Source: Dermatemys mawii
Taxonomy: Eukaryota > Chordata > Testudines > Dermatemydidae
DNA length: 64,000 nucleotides
Direction of reading: 5' to 3'
NCBI GenBank assembly: GCA_007922305.1
Contig: ML677330.1
Coordinates: 1,577,109 to 1,641,108 of the forward strand
Shown here: piece after piece, positions 34,098 through 47,152 of the stretch
How the letters are laid out: each line of letters opens with the position of its first letter
How positions within the stretch are numbered: the stretch's first letter is position 1
Made by a program: the position numbers and the translations under genes
The notes under the pieces: model-generated
Seen by the model: only the letters and a program-made list of their open reading frames with translations
The model's database searches: none
What the model was told of the DNA's origin: nothing

Positions 34098-34332
34098 GCT
34101 GTGTGGCCTAATGAATTAATACATGACTGGAAGTCAGGCTCCTGTGATCTCTGCTTGGTTCTGCTGCACTTCGTTATGTGACTGTCACAGTTAGAAAACT
34201 GCATAGCTGCTGTGTGCCTCAATTTCCTCCAGTGTAACATGGGGCTGATATTGCTCACATAACTACCTGATAGGGTGCTTTGAAGATTAATTAGTTAATA
34301 TTTGTAGATTGCTTTGAAGATGTAAAGTGAAA
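34098..34332 (+). repeat. tRNA-derived SINE, near full length
   Basis: GTGTGGCCTAATGAATTAATAC (tRNA-like head), GGAAGTCAGGCTCCTGTG, CTGTGTGCCTCAATTTCC, AACATGGGGCTGATATTGC and GGTGCTTTGAAGATTAATTAG appear in SINE order. Confidence 0.75.
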
Positions 34333-36282
34333 ATGCTAGATAGTATTATTAAACTCCCCTTAGGTGCCTCAATTTACTGCAAAGGTTTGCCTGCTGCAAT
34401 TCCAATAATATTAAGCTTCCACTCTATAGATTCAAGGGTGTGGGGGGAACAAACATTTTCATGCTATTACTTTATAGTTGAAGAAATTCAGTCATCCATG
34501 TGTGAACTTCTCAGTCTAACTTCATCTGTTTTAAGGGCACTGATGAATTAAGACCTCCAGTTCATATTAAACTGTAGGAGGAGAGATTTGCTCAGGTTTG
34601 AGAACATTATTGAAAATGAAATGGTGTCATGTCCATTGAGATGCTTTCTGCCTTGTGAGTGTTCCCTTGGAAATGCTAGTCAGAATTCCTTGTAGTTATA
34701 GTAGATGATAAACTTGTTCAGGAAATTTAACCTCCCTAACAAAACAGTTAATTGTGTTTCCAGTGTTTCGGTTTTTAAGAGAACTTATGTGTAAAATTCA
34801 GTAGGTAAAGAGCATGAGGAAAGGCCTCGTTATCTCCCACCAGAGTGACATAAGGGGATTTCTATACACAGATGAAGGATAGTAAACGGATTCTTGACTT
34901 TGTTATAGGCTTGATATGAAGTTGTCTGAACTAGTGTAATTAACATAAGGGCCCTAAAATAGGCATATTAAAGAGCATGTTTCAGGGATAAACATATTCA
35001 TTTTTGTTGCAAATGCAAATGCCAGTGGAATAAGCAAAATCATTGCTTTTAAAAAAAAAACCAAGACATTCCACTGGCGGGAGGCTTTATACTAGAGGTT
35101 ACAATAGTCTTTTAAGTTAGAATACATCACCACCATAACATGGAGGTAGAAAGAAGATCAAATAGATGTAGCATTTATTATTTCAGTTCCATGTTAGAAG
35201 TGTGTCTTGATAGCTTATCAGGCTACATAAAATAAATCTGCAATGTTTTAAACATTATTCTGAATGGATAGGGTGAAACAGATGTAGGGAATTTACTGTG
35301 TCTGCATTTTGGATAGCATGTTTGGAATCTAAATAGTTTTATACAATTTTATTCATATAAAGACTCAGAACATAAGTTGAAGCCTACAAGAGAATATGGC
35401 AAAAGTGGCTTTACACCCTTTCATGTGTTCTGGATTCTGGGCCACTCCAGTGGCCAAAATGTCCCTCTTCAGTGGCCCATCCTGGGCTGCCCATGGACTA
35501 TGATGCAGTCCAGAATCCTCATAGCAACAAGCACTACTGGCACACTCACTTTCCAACTCTTCCTCCAGCAAGCTGCCTACACAGGGACTTTTGACAGTGA
35601 ATGAGAATTAGGTGCTAACTCCTGTTTGGGCCTTTGAAAATTTCCCCTTGGAAGCTGAAATTAATGGAGTTCCACTGACATATAGTGGGAGTGACCATGG
35701 TAAATCAGGGTCTTCCATCTTTTAACTCCATGTGTTCTTATTTTACTTCATGAAGACCATGATCCTGCAGTGAGGTCCATGGGCGGAGTGCTGTGCCCAT
35801 TGACGTCTGGGTCTACATTGGCAATGTAGTAAATAGCATAGTGTTTTTAAATGCAGGCAAAATGAATGATGTTTTTTGTGATCCGTATGGGCTAATGTAT
35901 CTTGTGTGTGTGTATAATGTAAATACATTTCTCCAGCTATCCTCATGGAATCTCTGTTTTTTCCCCCAATTATCAATTAATTGAAAATGGTTCTTCTGGC
36001 TGCCTTCTGGCAATGCACCACCCACTGGAGACGAGATTACTGACTCAGCAGTTAATTTACAGACTCTCACAGTGCTTTTTAAGGCCTGTAGGCCCACTTG
36101 TTATCATAAAATCTTACTTCACTCAATGATGTAAGTATGTTTTCTACATATAGCTGATGGCTTTTTTAAAAACACCAAATTATAGTGTGTCTCACCCTTG
36201 CTCTCCCCATACTTTAGGAACATTAACTTCAGTGGGAGCAAGATTGGGCCTAATACTTGTTGAGATGGTTTCTGAAATTATG

Positions 36283-36304
36283 TCCCCCCACACCCCCCCC
36301 CCCC
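36283..36304. repeat. Poly-C tract
   Basis: CCCCCCACACCCCCCCCCCCC; similar C runs at 50076-50088 and 63748-63758. Confidence 0.85.
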
Positions 36305-36687
36305 AGAAAAAAATCTTGCAAAAAAGGGAGGGAATATAGGAATTTAGCAAAATCTGCAGACTCTTGCTTCTCTAGCTGCATGGGGAGTTAATACAATTTT
36401 ACTTATTTATTGTATTTATTTTGTGTCAGGTAGAACGTACATATAAATGATTTATTTAAAGAAAATTTACATTGCAGTCAGACATACTGTGAAATGGATT
36501 CTAGAGCTGAGTTTCTAGTTTACAGCTGCAGTCAGTGAGGTAGCAAAATTTGTCAGTGATTGAAAAAATGATAGAAATTAACTGACTGAGCAATAAATCC
36601 TCACTCTTTCTTTTCTTGTATTGCCTCAGACAGCCAGTTTTATGCCAGCAGCACTAAATGACAGTTGCTCCTGTTGTAATTGTCCAG

Positions 36688-36791
36688 CCAATAATAATTA
36701 TCTTCTGATGTCTGCTGACACTGTGTTCACCAATAGAAAAGCCTGAGGTCTGTGCTGACTGCTCCGAGATTATGTATGTGAGGTTACGTCA
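36688..36791. promoter_or_regulatory. Possible intronic cis-regulatory cluster
   Basis: Within about 100 bp are two CCAAT boxes (36688-36692, 36730-36734) and TTACGTCA (36784-36791), a CRE/PAR-bZIP-type site. The surrounding 36600-36850 does not look like any repeat in this window. Chance occurrence is possible. Confidence 0.2.
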
Positions 36792-37602
36792 TGAGAGAGG
36801 GTTTGCCTAAGATCACACACAAACTTTTCTTTCCCCTTTCTGTTCTGTGGAACCTTGTAGAGTTCATATAGTGATGCATAATACCAGTAGGTGCTTCTTT
36901 TCAAACTGTTTATTTTTTCAGATTTTTTTTCTGGTTTGCTTATTTCTGAAATGATTTATTCTCTTTAAAACAAACAAAAATATATACATATAATATCACA
37001 GGCCGATATCTGCTCTCATTTAACACTTTGCAGACCAGATGGAGTTCCAGGTATAAGTAAGAGCAGCACTGGACCTAGCTCTGTAAATTATTTTGCTACA
37101 AATGTTCTTTGGAGTGTATTATAGAAGAGGGCTGTTTTAATAAGCAAGCTTATGTACAAAATGAAACACTGTGTGAAGTAAGACAGTCATTTATTTAATG
37201 GGCACAGGCAACTCAAATGTATAAACCTGAGACCATTAGAAGTGTTTCTGCAATTTGAAAACAATCTTCAATGGCTCAATTGTTTTTAACCCTTTGTTGT
37301 CTGAAACTGTGTGTGATTATCAACAAACTTGAATCTAAAGTTGATTTTTCAGTCAAACCTGGGGGAAGTATAAAAATAAAGAGCATAAACATTGATAATT
37401 CAATTACATTTTAAAAATTCATTTGCTTTTAATAATTTGCATAAGCAGCATAACTAAAGAAATATGTTTTGTCCACATATGGAGCCAGTTTTTCTGGTCT
37501 GTTTGAGCTGTGTTCAATGCAGGTCGAAGGTTGGAGGCATGTATGGAGGACAGAAATGGGTTCCCACAATTCTGGGCACAGCCTATCCTGTGGCATAAAT
37601 TA

Positions 37603-38778
37603 GAATCATAGATGTGTAGGCCTGGAAGGGACCTCATTAAGTCATATAGTCCAGTTCTCTGCACCTAGAGAACACTAAGTATGATATAGATCCAGGGCTG
37701 GTGCAAGCACTAGGCGACCTACGCAGTCGCCTAGGGCGGCACCATTTTTTGAGGGCAGCATTTTGGCACTTTTGGCAGCATTTCAATGGCAGCTCCCATG
37801 GCTGCCGTGCACCTCTGGCTATGTCCGCCAAAATGCCGCCAAAGCGGACAGGGGCCCTGTGAGCTGCTGCCAAAATGCCACCGCCTAGGGCAGCAAAAAA
37901 GCTTACGCTGGCCCTGTATAGACCTTCGGTGACCAGTGTTTGTCTAACCTCTTCTTAAAAATCTCCAGTGATTCCACAACCACCCTGGTTAATTTGTTTC
38001 AGTGCTTAACTACACTTACAGTTAGGAAGGTTTTTTCCTAATCTAAATTTTCCTTGTTGCAGTTTAACCCCATTACTGCTTGTCCTGTCTTCAGTGGCTA
38101 AGGAGAACAATTTATCGCTTTTTTCTTTATAACAACCTTTTACATACTCGCCACGTTGTTATCTTGTCACCCCTTAGTCTTCTGTTCTTCAGACTAAACA
38201 AACCCAATTTTTTTCAATCTTTCCTCAGAGGTCATGCCTTCTGGACCTATAATTATTTTTGTTGCACTCCTCTGGATTTTCTCCAGTTTGTCCACATCTT
38301 TCCCAAAGTGTGGTGTCCAGAACTGGACACAATACTCCAGTTGAGGCCTTAGTGCTGAGTAGAGCAGAAGAACTTCTTGTGTCTTTCTTACGATGCTCCT
38401 ACTAATACACCCCAAAATGATGTTTGCTTTTTTTTTCCCAACAGTATTACATTGGTGACTCATATTTAGCTTGTGATCCATTATAACCCACCCAGATCCT
38501 TTCCTGCAGTACTCCTTCCTAGGCAGCCATGTTCCATTTTGTATGCCTGAAACTGGTTATTCTTTCCTTAGTGAATTTCATCCAAATTATTTCAGACCAT
38601 TTCTCCAGTTTGTCAAGATCATTTTGAATCTTAATCCTGTCCTCCAAAGCTTTTGTAACCCCTCCCAGCCTGTTTTTGACTGTAGACTTCATAAATATAC
38701 ACTCTGTGCCACTATCCAGATGACTTATGAAGTTATGGAACATAACTGAACCCAAGATAGATTCCTGCAGCGCATAAC
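37603..38778 (-). mobile_element. Antisense CR1 LINE (ORF2 C-terminal part and 3' end), split by a hAT insertion
   Basis: On the minus strand, about 38775-38519 reads a QESILGSVMFHNFISHLDSG-like block, equivalent to the CR1 VPQGSVLGPVLFNIFINDLD motif. About 38481-38194 reads LLYSALRPQLEYCVQFW, then KDVDKLEKIQRSATK and EERLKKIG, the conserved C-terminal region of CR1 reverse transcriptase. The 3' UTR continues to about 37603, where AATCATAGA marks the terminus. At least one frameshift separates the two blocks. A 224-bp hAT element (37693-37916) interrupts the 3' UTR. Confidence 0.9.
37693..37916. mobile_element. hAT-type non-autonomous transposon (224 bp) inside the CR1
   Basis: Left end CAGGGCTGGTGCAAG; right end CTTACGCTGGCCCTG (inverted). 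Flanks TATAGATC (37685-37692) and TATAGACC (37917-37924) match at 7 of 8 positions. CGCCTAGGGC occurs near both ends. The interior is GCC/GGC- and TTTTGGCA-rich. Confidence 0.93.
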
Positions 38779-39262
38779 TTTGAGCGAACTGAAGGTCATT
38801 CTAACTTGTGTGTCCCATTATCCATGATTGCCAGAGGTCATCCCAACTGCCAGGGAATGCCAAAGTATAAGGATGCTTCATTGACTCCATCATTCTTAAG
38901 AAATGCCCCCTGCACAAGGGCCAGAGAGGGGCAATGATGATCTGTTATGTCAGCTGTTTGGGATTCTGTTTGCACAAGTGTCATCTTTAGGGTGGCTCTG
39001 CCAGCTTTACAGCCATGTTATACCCCTCAAGCCCCCTAAAGCAGTCGTAGTGAGGCCAAGAATTTAGTTTAAGATTTTTAAAATTACAGTGTTCCTTTAA
39101 ATATACTCAAATTCCTGCATTGTAAATATATATTCAGCATTTATCATAGTTTGCCCAGCTCTTTGTGACATACACTCAGCCTTATCTATTATTGTTGTTT
39201 ATTTGTGTATTACAGTAGCAACTAGAGCCCCCAGAGAAGGAGGGGGAACCATTATGCTAAGC

Positions 39263-39943
39263 CAGAGGTCGGCAACCTTTCAGGAGTTGTGTGCCAAGTT
39301 CACTGTAATTTAAGGTTTCGCGTGCCAGTAATACATTTTAACTTTCTTAGAAGGTCTCTCTCTCTGTCTATATTATATAAATAAACTGCTGTTGTATTTA
39401 AAGTAAATAAAGTTTTAAAAATATTTAAGAACTTCATTTAAAATAAAATGCAGATCTTATCAGTTTAGTGTGATCCTTGCCCTTGCTTTTCCTTGCTGAG
39501 GTTTTCAATGTGGGCCACAGCAGGGGGCGGCTGAAGAGCGGTGGGCCGTGGCCAGGAACAGAGCAGTGGGCTGACTGCCAGTACCACAGGCCGGCAGCGG
39601 GCTGAGTGGAGCCGGAGATCTGGACCCCAGCTGGCAGGGAGCCAGCAGCCGGAACCCCAGACCAGCAGTGGGTTGAGTGGGACCGGCAGCTGATACCCCA
39701 GACGGGCAGTGGGCTGAGAGGCTCAGCCTGCTGCCGGTCTGGGGTTCTGGTCGCCGGCTTCTGCCAGTCGGGGTCCCAGCCATCGGCCCCGCTCAACCCA
39801 CTGCCGGCTTGGGATTTCATTCACCCAGGCCAGCAGCAGGCTGAGCGGGGTCGGCAGCTGGGACCTCGACTGGCAGCAGCGTGCTATTAAAAGTCGTCTC
39901 ACGTGCTGCCTGTGGCACATGTGCTGCCGGTTGCTGACCCCTG
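39263..39943. mobile_element. hAT-type non-autonomous transposon (681 bp) with GC-rich cargo
   Basis: Left end CAGAGGTCGGCAACCTTTCAG and right end GCCGGTTGCTGACCCCTG are inverted repeats. The flanking duplication TGCTAAGC is perfect (39255-39262 and 39944-39951). The first 200 bp contain AAGGTTTCGCGTGCCAGTAA and AT-rich sequence. The middle (39520-39880) is a GC-rich block in which GCAGTGGGCTGAG/GGAACCCCAGACCAGCAG-like units recur in both orientations. Frames across the block are spurious. Confidence 0.92.
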
Positions 39944-40431
39944 TGCTAAGCCATCTGCAGTCATGCAGTAAAAACCGTCCTTTCCCTGAAACACTTACAA
40001 GTGGATCAAACCAAAAATCAAGTAGCATGAGAGGTGGAAAGGTGAATGAGGTAATAATGTGAGCGTTATTTCACATATCCTAGCCATTTGCCTTCCAAGT
40101 GCAACATGAGTTTAAAACCGTATTATATTAAAGCACATCAGTAGGCACAGAACAACTAAGAAAAGTCTTCTGTTGCCCTTAAAAAACTAAAAATCACACA
40201 GACAGTCATTGTCATTATAGGCCTGATTCTGGAATTCTGACCCTGGCAAAACTCCCACTGAACTCAGTGGGAGTTTCTCCTGCCTAAGGAGCAGGTCCCA
40301 GACAGTGTGAAAAACAAACCACCAACAGAAATGATAGCATGATAATAGAATAAGGTATACATTCAAATAATGACTGCGCACACAAATCTCCAGATTTCCA
40401 CCGAACAATTCATATGGTGGGGAGGGGAGGT

Positions 40432-40453
40432 GAGAGAGAGATAGAGAGAGAGA
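40432..40453. repeat. (GA)n microsatellite
   Basis: GAGAGAGAG-ATA-GAGAGAGAGA. Confidence 0.85.
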
Positions 40454-41778
40454 AACTGAGGCTTGCTTTGCTAATGTTCTTTGCCTGAGTTATTGCTAAG
40501 TATGGGACCAATCCTTCTCTTTGTTACCTTGAGCAGAGAGCACCATCGTCCAGCAGAATACTCTGGTGATGCAGAAATAGGGGGAGTGCAAAGTCCACTG
40601 TGTTGTCTATACCCCAATGGCACCCTCGGCAAAAGGCCAGTCTGCTGGAGCTCCTTGGGAGTTAAGGCTACATGGAATTGCCCAGGATGGAGCTGGGGAG
40701 GAATGACAATGCATGGCATTTCAGAGACCCAATCTGTTTATTGGGGATGTTTGTGGGTGTATGTGTGCATGTGCGGCAAATACTAGTGTTTGCAAAGTGA
40801 TCAGAAGAATATTTTTAAAAAAATCCTAACTCTCAATATATGTGTCAACATCTGTAACCAGGCTAACTTAAACTTACCACTGTAGCCCATGGCCTCCTGT
40901 TTGCTCCATGACCGTAGTGCTTGAACACATTCCTCATGTGGCATCATTCATTTTTAAGTTTCTGAGACCTAAGACTTGATCTTTTATTTGTCTGTAAAGC
41001 ACCATTCACATTTATAATGCCGTAGAAATAATAAAGAGTAATAATGATGGGCAACATTTCAAAAGTGCCCAAGTGACTCTGGACCTTGCTTCCATCTTCA
41101 GAACTGACATAGGCACTTAGGAGCACTCTCCTAAATACCCTATGGTCACTTTTGAAAATGGGTTGTAGTTCATAAGTCGCTTATGTGCTTTTGAAAACTG
41201 TTACCCAATACCCTCACCTAAGCAAATGGTACTAGAAGCAGAGTGAGGGAAGGGGATTTCTGCAAGCATAGGTTTATTAGCCAATGGCAACATGGATTCC
41301 ATAGGAATCATGCTGTCTGAGTGGGAGGGGGCAAAGGAGCAATGTGGAGAGGCTTATTCTCCTCAGGGCTGAAGTGTGTCTTCCCCTTTGCAACCTGGCA
41401 ATCAAAACACCTCTCATTTGTGGGGAGGATCTGTTGGAAACTGAAAAGTGAAACTCATGTAACTTCTTGCCCCACCCATAACCCTCCCACTGGAGGTAAT
41501 ATTTGGCCACTAAGATCCATTCTAATATTTTGTACACATACACATGCACTTTGAATTACCTGCTTAGTTCTCATCTAGAATTAGTGACCCTGTGTGCTGT
41601 TTTGACTTTCCAATGTATGATGTGCAACCTCGTCATGGAATGTATGACAGTTTGGGCTACGTGGGCATTTGAAAACAGATATAATTTCTAGGTATGGAGT
41701 GATCCCTCTATCTTGTCTATTGTGGTGGAAGTGCCAATCCACATGCAGAATTCAAATAGGTCCTTCTATACTATAGAT

Positions 41779-42124
41779 CAGCGTTTCTCAACCTTTTTCT
41801 TTCTAGGCCTTCCCTCAACATGATATAAAAACTCAAAGGTCCACCTGTATCGCAACTGTTTTTCTGCATCTAAAAGCCAGGACCAGCATTAGGAGGCAAG
41901 AAAGGCAATTTCGCAAGACCTCATGTCACAGAGGCCTCACAAAACTACATTTCTTAGACTTCAGCCCTGGGTGGTGGGATTGGAGCCCTTGGCTTAAGCT
42001 TCATGCAGTGGGCCTTTGGCTTTCTGCCCTGGGCCCCAGCAAGTCTGATGCTGGCCCTGCTTGGTGGACCCTCTGAAACCTGCCGGCCCACAGGGGGCCT
42101 TGGACCCCTGGAAGAGAACCACTG
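41779..42124. mobile_element. hAT-type non-autonomous transposon (346 bp)
   Basis: Left end CAGCGTTTCTCAACCTTTTT; right end AGAGAACCACTG (inverted). Flanks CTATAGAT and CCCTAGAT match at 6 of 8 positions. The interior carries GGCCCACAGGGGGCCTTGG-type sequence and no transposase. Confidence 0.85.
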
Positions 42125-43139
42125 CCCTAGATAAATGCACTAGATACAAGGAGCAGTCATTCATCAGTTTCTTGTTTAAAGGTCAGTCCCACATGTTAAG
42201 AAATTCAAGTGTATATGAGCATGCTTGAGCTGCTGTTAGCAGTTAGTTTATGTTTGTCATGATTTTTGACTATTCTCAGGTATTGCACAATATACCATTC
42301 ATGAGTTTCCATTTTTAATCAAACTTTGACAATGTACCACTGTTATTTAGGTTGATGTATTCTTTTTTTCCTCTGTTAGTATTTCTAATAAAGCATTTGC
42401 AGTTATCAGCCCTTTGCAACCTGGCAGTCCTTAACATCTCTCATATAAAATCAGTAAATACGAATAACAAGGAGATTGTTCTTTGTTACTGCCTATAATA
42501 AATAGATACAGTCTGATTAAATTCTCATGCAGTAATATAACTAGGGAGATAATGTAGGCAGACTAGTAATTTGTTAGGCTGCAGTCGCCTAGTGAACTCC
42601 ATGGGAGCAGACTTCTGTTTTCATTTGGGTTCCATGTAAACATGGCTTCACTCACATAGAGTTCATTTCAGGATCAGGACTGTCACTAAATATGATTATG
42701 CTCTGCCTAGCATAGTTGGACCCTGACCTGGTTGAGGCCACTAAGAGCTACTGTGATAATAAACTGTTATGTCCAGAGGGCCTCCTGGTCCTTATTAACA
42801 CAGAACCTGATCCTGCTTTTGTTGATTTCAGTTAGAGAAGGATCTGATCTATGATTTGCTGCTTGAAGTTAGCTGCTGGGTCAGGAATCTCATCTCCAAT
42901 GAGCAGTGTGTTTTGAAGCCTTTGTTTGATAACTGAAGAAGCTCTTCTTAGTGCACTCCTTTTGGGTGCGGGGTAAAGAAACAGTAGGTTTTGCCCTGGT
43001 AGGATTTTACTGCAAGTAAATTTGCACCTGTAATGATCACAGTCACCTGAATGTAACTGGGGGCCAATGGCAACTAAGATTTTGAGCCCGAAATAGTGAA
43101 AAATGAAGGGTAGAAAAGAGAGACTACATGTTGTGATTA

Positions 43140-43760
43140 AGGTTATGGTTTAATCATGGACAGGTTATGGGCAATAAACAAACATTCACAACCCATGACC
43201 TGTCCATGACTTTTACCAGTGGCTCTCAAACTTTTTTTACTGGTGACCCCTTTCACTCAGCAAACCCCTGAGTGCGACCTCCCTTATAAATTAAAAACAC
43301 TTGAAAATATATTTAATACCATTATAAATACTGGAGGAAAAGTGGGGTTTGGGGTGGAGGCTTGCAGCTCATGACCCCCCATGTAATAACCTCGTGATCC
43401 CCTGTGGGGTCCCGACCCCCCAGTTTGAGAACCCCTGACTTGTAATATAAATACACATGACTAAATCTTGGGAGAGGTCATTACTGGGGGGTCACTACTG
43501 GGGTGGATGCCCCAGGGGGCCACTGCTGAGGGGGTGGGCTGGGGCCAGCGACACCGGCTGTCAGGGCCGCTGAGGAGTAGCTGTTCTGCCTGCCTGGGAA
43601 CTGCTGCTGGGGACGGCTGCTCTGGCCACCCCCTGGGATTGCTGCTGGGGCGGTCCCTGGGACCTGCCACACTGACTGCCACAGAAGTCACAGAGGTTGC
43701 AGAAAGCCACAGAATCCGTGAATTCGACAACCTCCATGACAACATGGAGCCCTAGTTATG
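43140..43760. mobile_element. hAT-type element related to 32156-32768, with a nested hAT
   Basis: The left part GGTTATGGTTTAATCATGG/ACAGGTTATGGGCAATAAAC and right part CATGACTAAATCTTGGG through GC-rich cargo to CATGACAACATGGAGCCCTAG resemble the 32156 element (same ACAGGT...GGGCAAT block, GC-rich interior and TAAG/CCTA-type ends). Another hAT (43217-43437) sits within it. Confidence 0.55.
43217..43437. mobile_element. hAT-type non-autonomous transposon (221 bp), nested
   Basis: Left end CAGTGGCTCTCAAACTTTTT; right end CAGTTTGAGAACCCCTG (inverted). Flanks ACTTTTAC (43209-43216) and ACTTGTAA (43438-43445) match at 6 of 8 positions, the hAT duplication length. No coding capacity. Confidence 0.85.
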
Positions 43761-43898
43761 ATTTCTGGTTTGGCTAATATATTACTCCTGAGATTAACTT
43801 TAAGTGTTGATGATGAAGTCAGTGGTCCAGGTATCATGTAGCAAGTTTACCAGTTGAAAATGTGGTTATACATTTCTTCCGTAGACAGTGTCAGGGAT

Positions 43899-44390
43899 CT
43901 ACAGCAGAACCAACACACAGCCTATTGCCTTCAGCTAATGAACCTGGTCTGATTGGCTGAAGACTACAGCAGGCACATTCTGAAACGCTGCAGCAACCCT
44001 GGACTCTGACTGCTCAATAGCATTTCATCTGCAGCTGTGTTTCTGGTCCCACTTCCTAGTCCTGGTCTCCTTATTCCAGCTCCTGATCTCCTACTCCTGG
44101 CCCCTGATGCTTGGCTCCTGGCTCCTACTCCAGATCATACTCTGCTCCTGACCTTTGGCTCCTGCTTCCCAACTCTCAGCTCTCGTTTGCCCCCTGGACT
44201 AGATATTTGGTTTCGGACCCCAGCGCTTACCCATGGTTCCTGGTCCACAACGCCAGCTCCCTCCCTGGACTTGGTAACTTGGCTCCTGATTTGGGCTCTG
44301 GCTACTAGGCTTGGTCACCTAGGCTCCAACCATTAGGCCAGCTCCCCATCCTGCCTATTAGACAAGGCTGTCCATGGACTAAAAAACAGT
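43899..44390 (+). mobile_element. Degenerate LTR-like sequence
   Basis: Begins TGTCAGGGATCTACAGCAG. The body is a run of CTCCTG/CTGGCTCC units (44040-44290), including CTGGTCCACAACGCCAGCTC, characteristic of the 3' part of LTRs in this repeat-rich background. The right end is unclear. The 99-codon frame over it is simple-sequence bias. Confidence 0.45.
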
Positions 44391-46734
44391 AATGTCATAA
44401 CAGATGCAGTAATGACCTGAGGTTTCCAACCTTACTGCACAGATCAGTCAAAGGGTGGAGTTGATAGAAGTCACATGTCAGAACAAGTGATACACATGCT
44501 CAGGATACACAATCCAATACCACAAGGATGGATGTGGCATACAAAGCCAAATAGAATAGGAGCATATTGACTGAACAACAGGTTGTAGCATCTCTTTACC
44601 TGCCTTGCTTTTTCTTTAGTTAAGATTTGTTCACTTCTTTCTGAATAAGCCTCCTCGTTGGTTTAAATATTTAGGGGCAGAGAGGGAGGAGAAAATGAAA
44701 TGTTTAGTAGAACTGTGACACATCAGGTAGCCTGCTGATTCTGTGTAAGTGATAAATAATAACTTTCCATAATTTTGGAAATAAGTCATGGTTACGTGAG
44801 AAAACAATGGACAGAAGTTTTGCATGTGAACCAGTATATTTAGGTATAGCTAGAGTAAATCACGGATGGATGGACCATGGCAATGTTTAGACTAAATTAT
44901 CTGAATGATAACGTGGTTCTGCTCTGAAAATAAGCTCTGAAGAACTGGTATTGTGAAACTCTGGCTTCCACTTTGGATTTGTCTAGCTGACACTATGCAC
45001 TTGGGCATCCTCTACTGATGAGAAATGGCAACAACTGAACTCTGTCAGCCTGGCAATACCTTGAGAGAAAGCAGAGGGAATTACTATCACCTGGTTCCCC
45101 TATGGCTTAGTCCTCTCTCCAGCACAGCTGACTCCCGCAAGCACAGGGGAAAATCATCACCACAGATGCTGGAACTGATTGATTCATTATAGGTATAGTA
45201 GTGCCTAAAAATCCAGGCTGGGCCCCACTGTACTACTACAAAAATAGGCTAAGGAGTCTTGCTCTGTCCTCTTTGAGGCCAGCTCTTCTTCCTCTTTTGT
45301 TAGCTGAGGCCAGTCAGTTGCACCCTCCTACGGTTTGTGCTGCTGTAACTCCCATGTAGATGATCTTTCTGCAACGGGTACTGCCAGGCCAACTTTTGCA
45401 ACTGCTGTTTCTGGCATACAACCTTGACTTGGGAACTGGAAATATGTCTCCAGGACTAAAGATCTCATAATCAAAACTTTGCTGACCATTTTGTGGGTGA
45501 CGCATGAGGCAGATTGGAATCCATCCCACTGTTCCACAGATGTCTTGACTCTCCGGTGCTAAGAGGGGTCAACACTTTTTTGTTTTGTGTATATATGGGG
45601 GGAGGTGAGAGGATAATGACAGTATCTTGTGTATCCTGAAGTCATGTTCACTAAAGTTGCCATGTCCACTTTGGGCTCAATTACTTAGGGCTTTCCCATG
45701 AGTTCTGAACAAGTGGCAATGCATGGTTGTGCTGCCACAGGAAGAGACTGGAAGGCAAATTGTACCTCCCAGTCACAATCTTGCCATGTTTTCCCTTTAC
45801 CTGGAGGGGAAGTACTCCTTAGCGAGGTCTCTCCTCACTCCAGTGGGGTGACTATTCTTGCTGTAGTAGGACAGGACAGAGCCAAGGCTCCACCCACTCC
45901 CCACTGTGTGTACAAGGTGGGAAGGCATCAGCACTTTGGAAGATGTTCTCCTCTCTGTACTGCTACCTGCAATGCAGGTAGCTGGCACCAGGGTGCAAGG
46001 GAGTGGTTTGTGCAGCTTTCCTCCTTTGCACTGCTATATGATACCAAGTCATAATCTGGCCATTAATGAAGGCTTTTATCATAACCCCTCTTTAAGCCAG
46101 TTTACTGAATCTGCTGACTTATAGTAATAAGATTGGAGAAAAAAAGGATAATTGATATTTTGGCATCTGGCTGTACTGTTTCTGTTGGCATGGTTGTTAT
46201 ACTTTGGATAAGATGGAGGATGGTTGATTTTGAGCTAGGAGTTCAGGGAATTATGGCTGTATGGTAATTGGGGTGTGTAGAGTACCTGCCTATATAGGAA
46301 ATTAAAAATATTCAGGAGGCCATCTCGGGAACAGGGCTGCGGTTTCTGTTCTTATTACTCTCAGTGATAAACCTCATTAGCATTCAAGGAGCTGTGATTG
46401 CTTGTTTTTTATAGTACAGTCTGTAGGGAGTGCACATGGCAAGACTCTATAATCCATAATTATAAAAAAGATTAGATCTGGGGGAGAGGTTCTACATTTT
46501 TCAAAAATGGAAATATACATTTTAATCTCCACCTCTGGCTTATCATTTTAAAATGGAAATTAGCATTGGTCAAGATTTAAAACAAACTTTCAGCTGAATC
46601 TGACTTCATCATAGGCATTAGCTGGCTTATGTAACCACATTATCTTATCACTGCTACCCTCACCCTTCCTCCTCTTCTGTCTCTTGTTTGACAAACTCAC
46701 TTTTTGAGTCTAGTTTTATAGTCTTCAATTTAAG

Positions 46735-46850
46735 TTCTTTAAGACAGGGACTGTCTTTATTCAATTTGTACAGCACCTAGCACAATGGCTCCCTGACCCT
46801 GCCTGAGGCCTTCAGGTGCTACTTTACAACTCATAATAATGGTGCGGTGC
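46735..46850 (+). repeat. SINE 3'-tail fragment
   Basis: AGACAGGGACTGTCTTTATTC, TGTACAGCACCTAGCACAATGG and AGGTGCTACTTTACAACTCA form the tail module, which also occurs in complement at 52140-52260 and 54690-54925. Confidence 0.65.
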
Positions 46851-47152
46851 TGGTTCTCACATATGTACTGATGTGAGATCAACCTATATTTGTTTGTTTC
46901 TAATCTCCCCAGGCTAGGAGAAGCAACTGGTTGGGCCCTTGCATGGACTTAGTTACTTTGATTATCATCAGCCCCATTTATTGATTAAAAAGCAGGACAG
47001 AGGGACTTCAAAGGGAGTACTGTCTACTCTTTGGCTAGAAGAATAGTGACATGGCAAGAGTCTGCAGGGAGTAGGCATCACACAATGAAGAAATGGTGGT
47101 CAGCTCTCAGCTGTGCATAGGAGCCCCTCTCCCTTGGTGGAGAGAACTAGAG

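Noticed and set aside
39434..39820. 128-codon minus-strand frame and its + strand counterpart
   Set aside because: It lies entirely within the 39263-39943 hAT element, in its GC-rich cargo.
45698..46054. 118-codon + strand frame
   Set aside because: No homology recognised, several overlapping frames on both strands, and no splice-site context.
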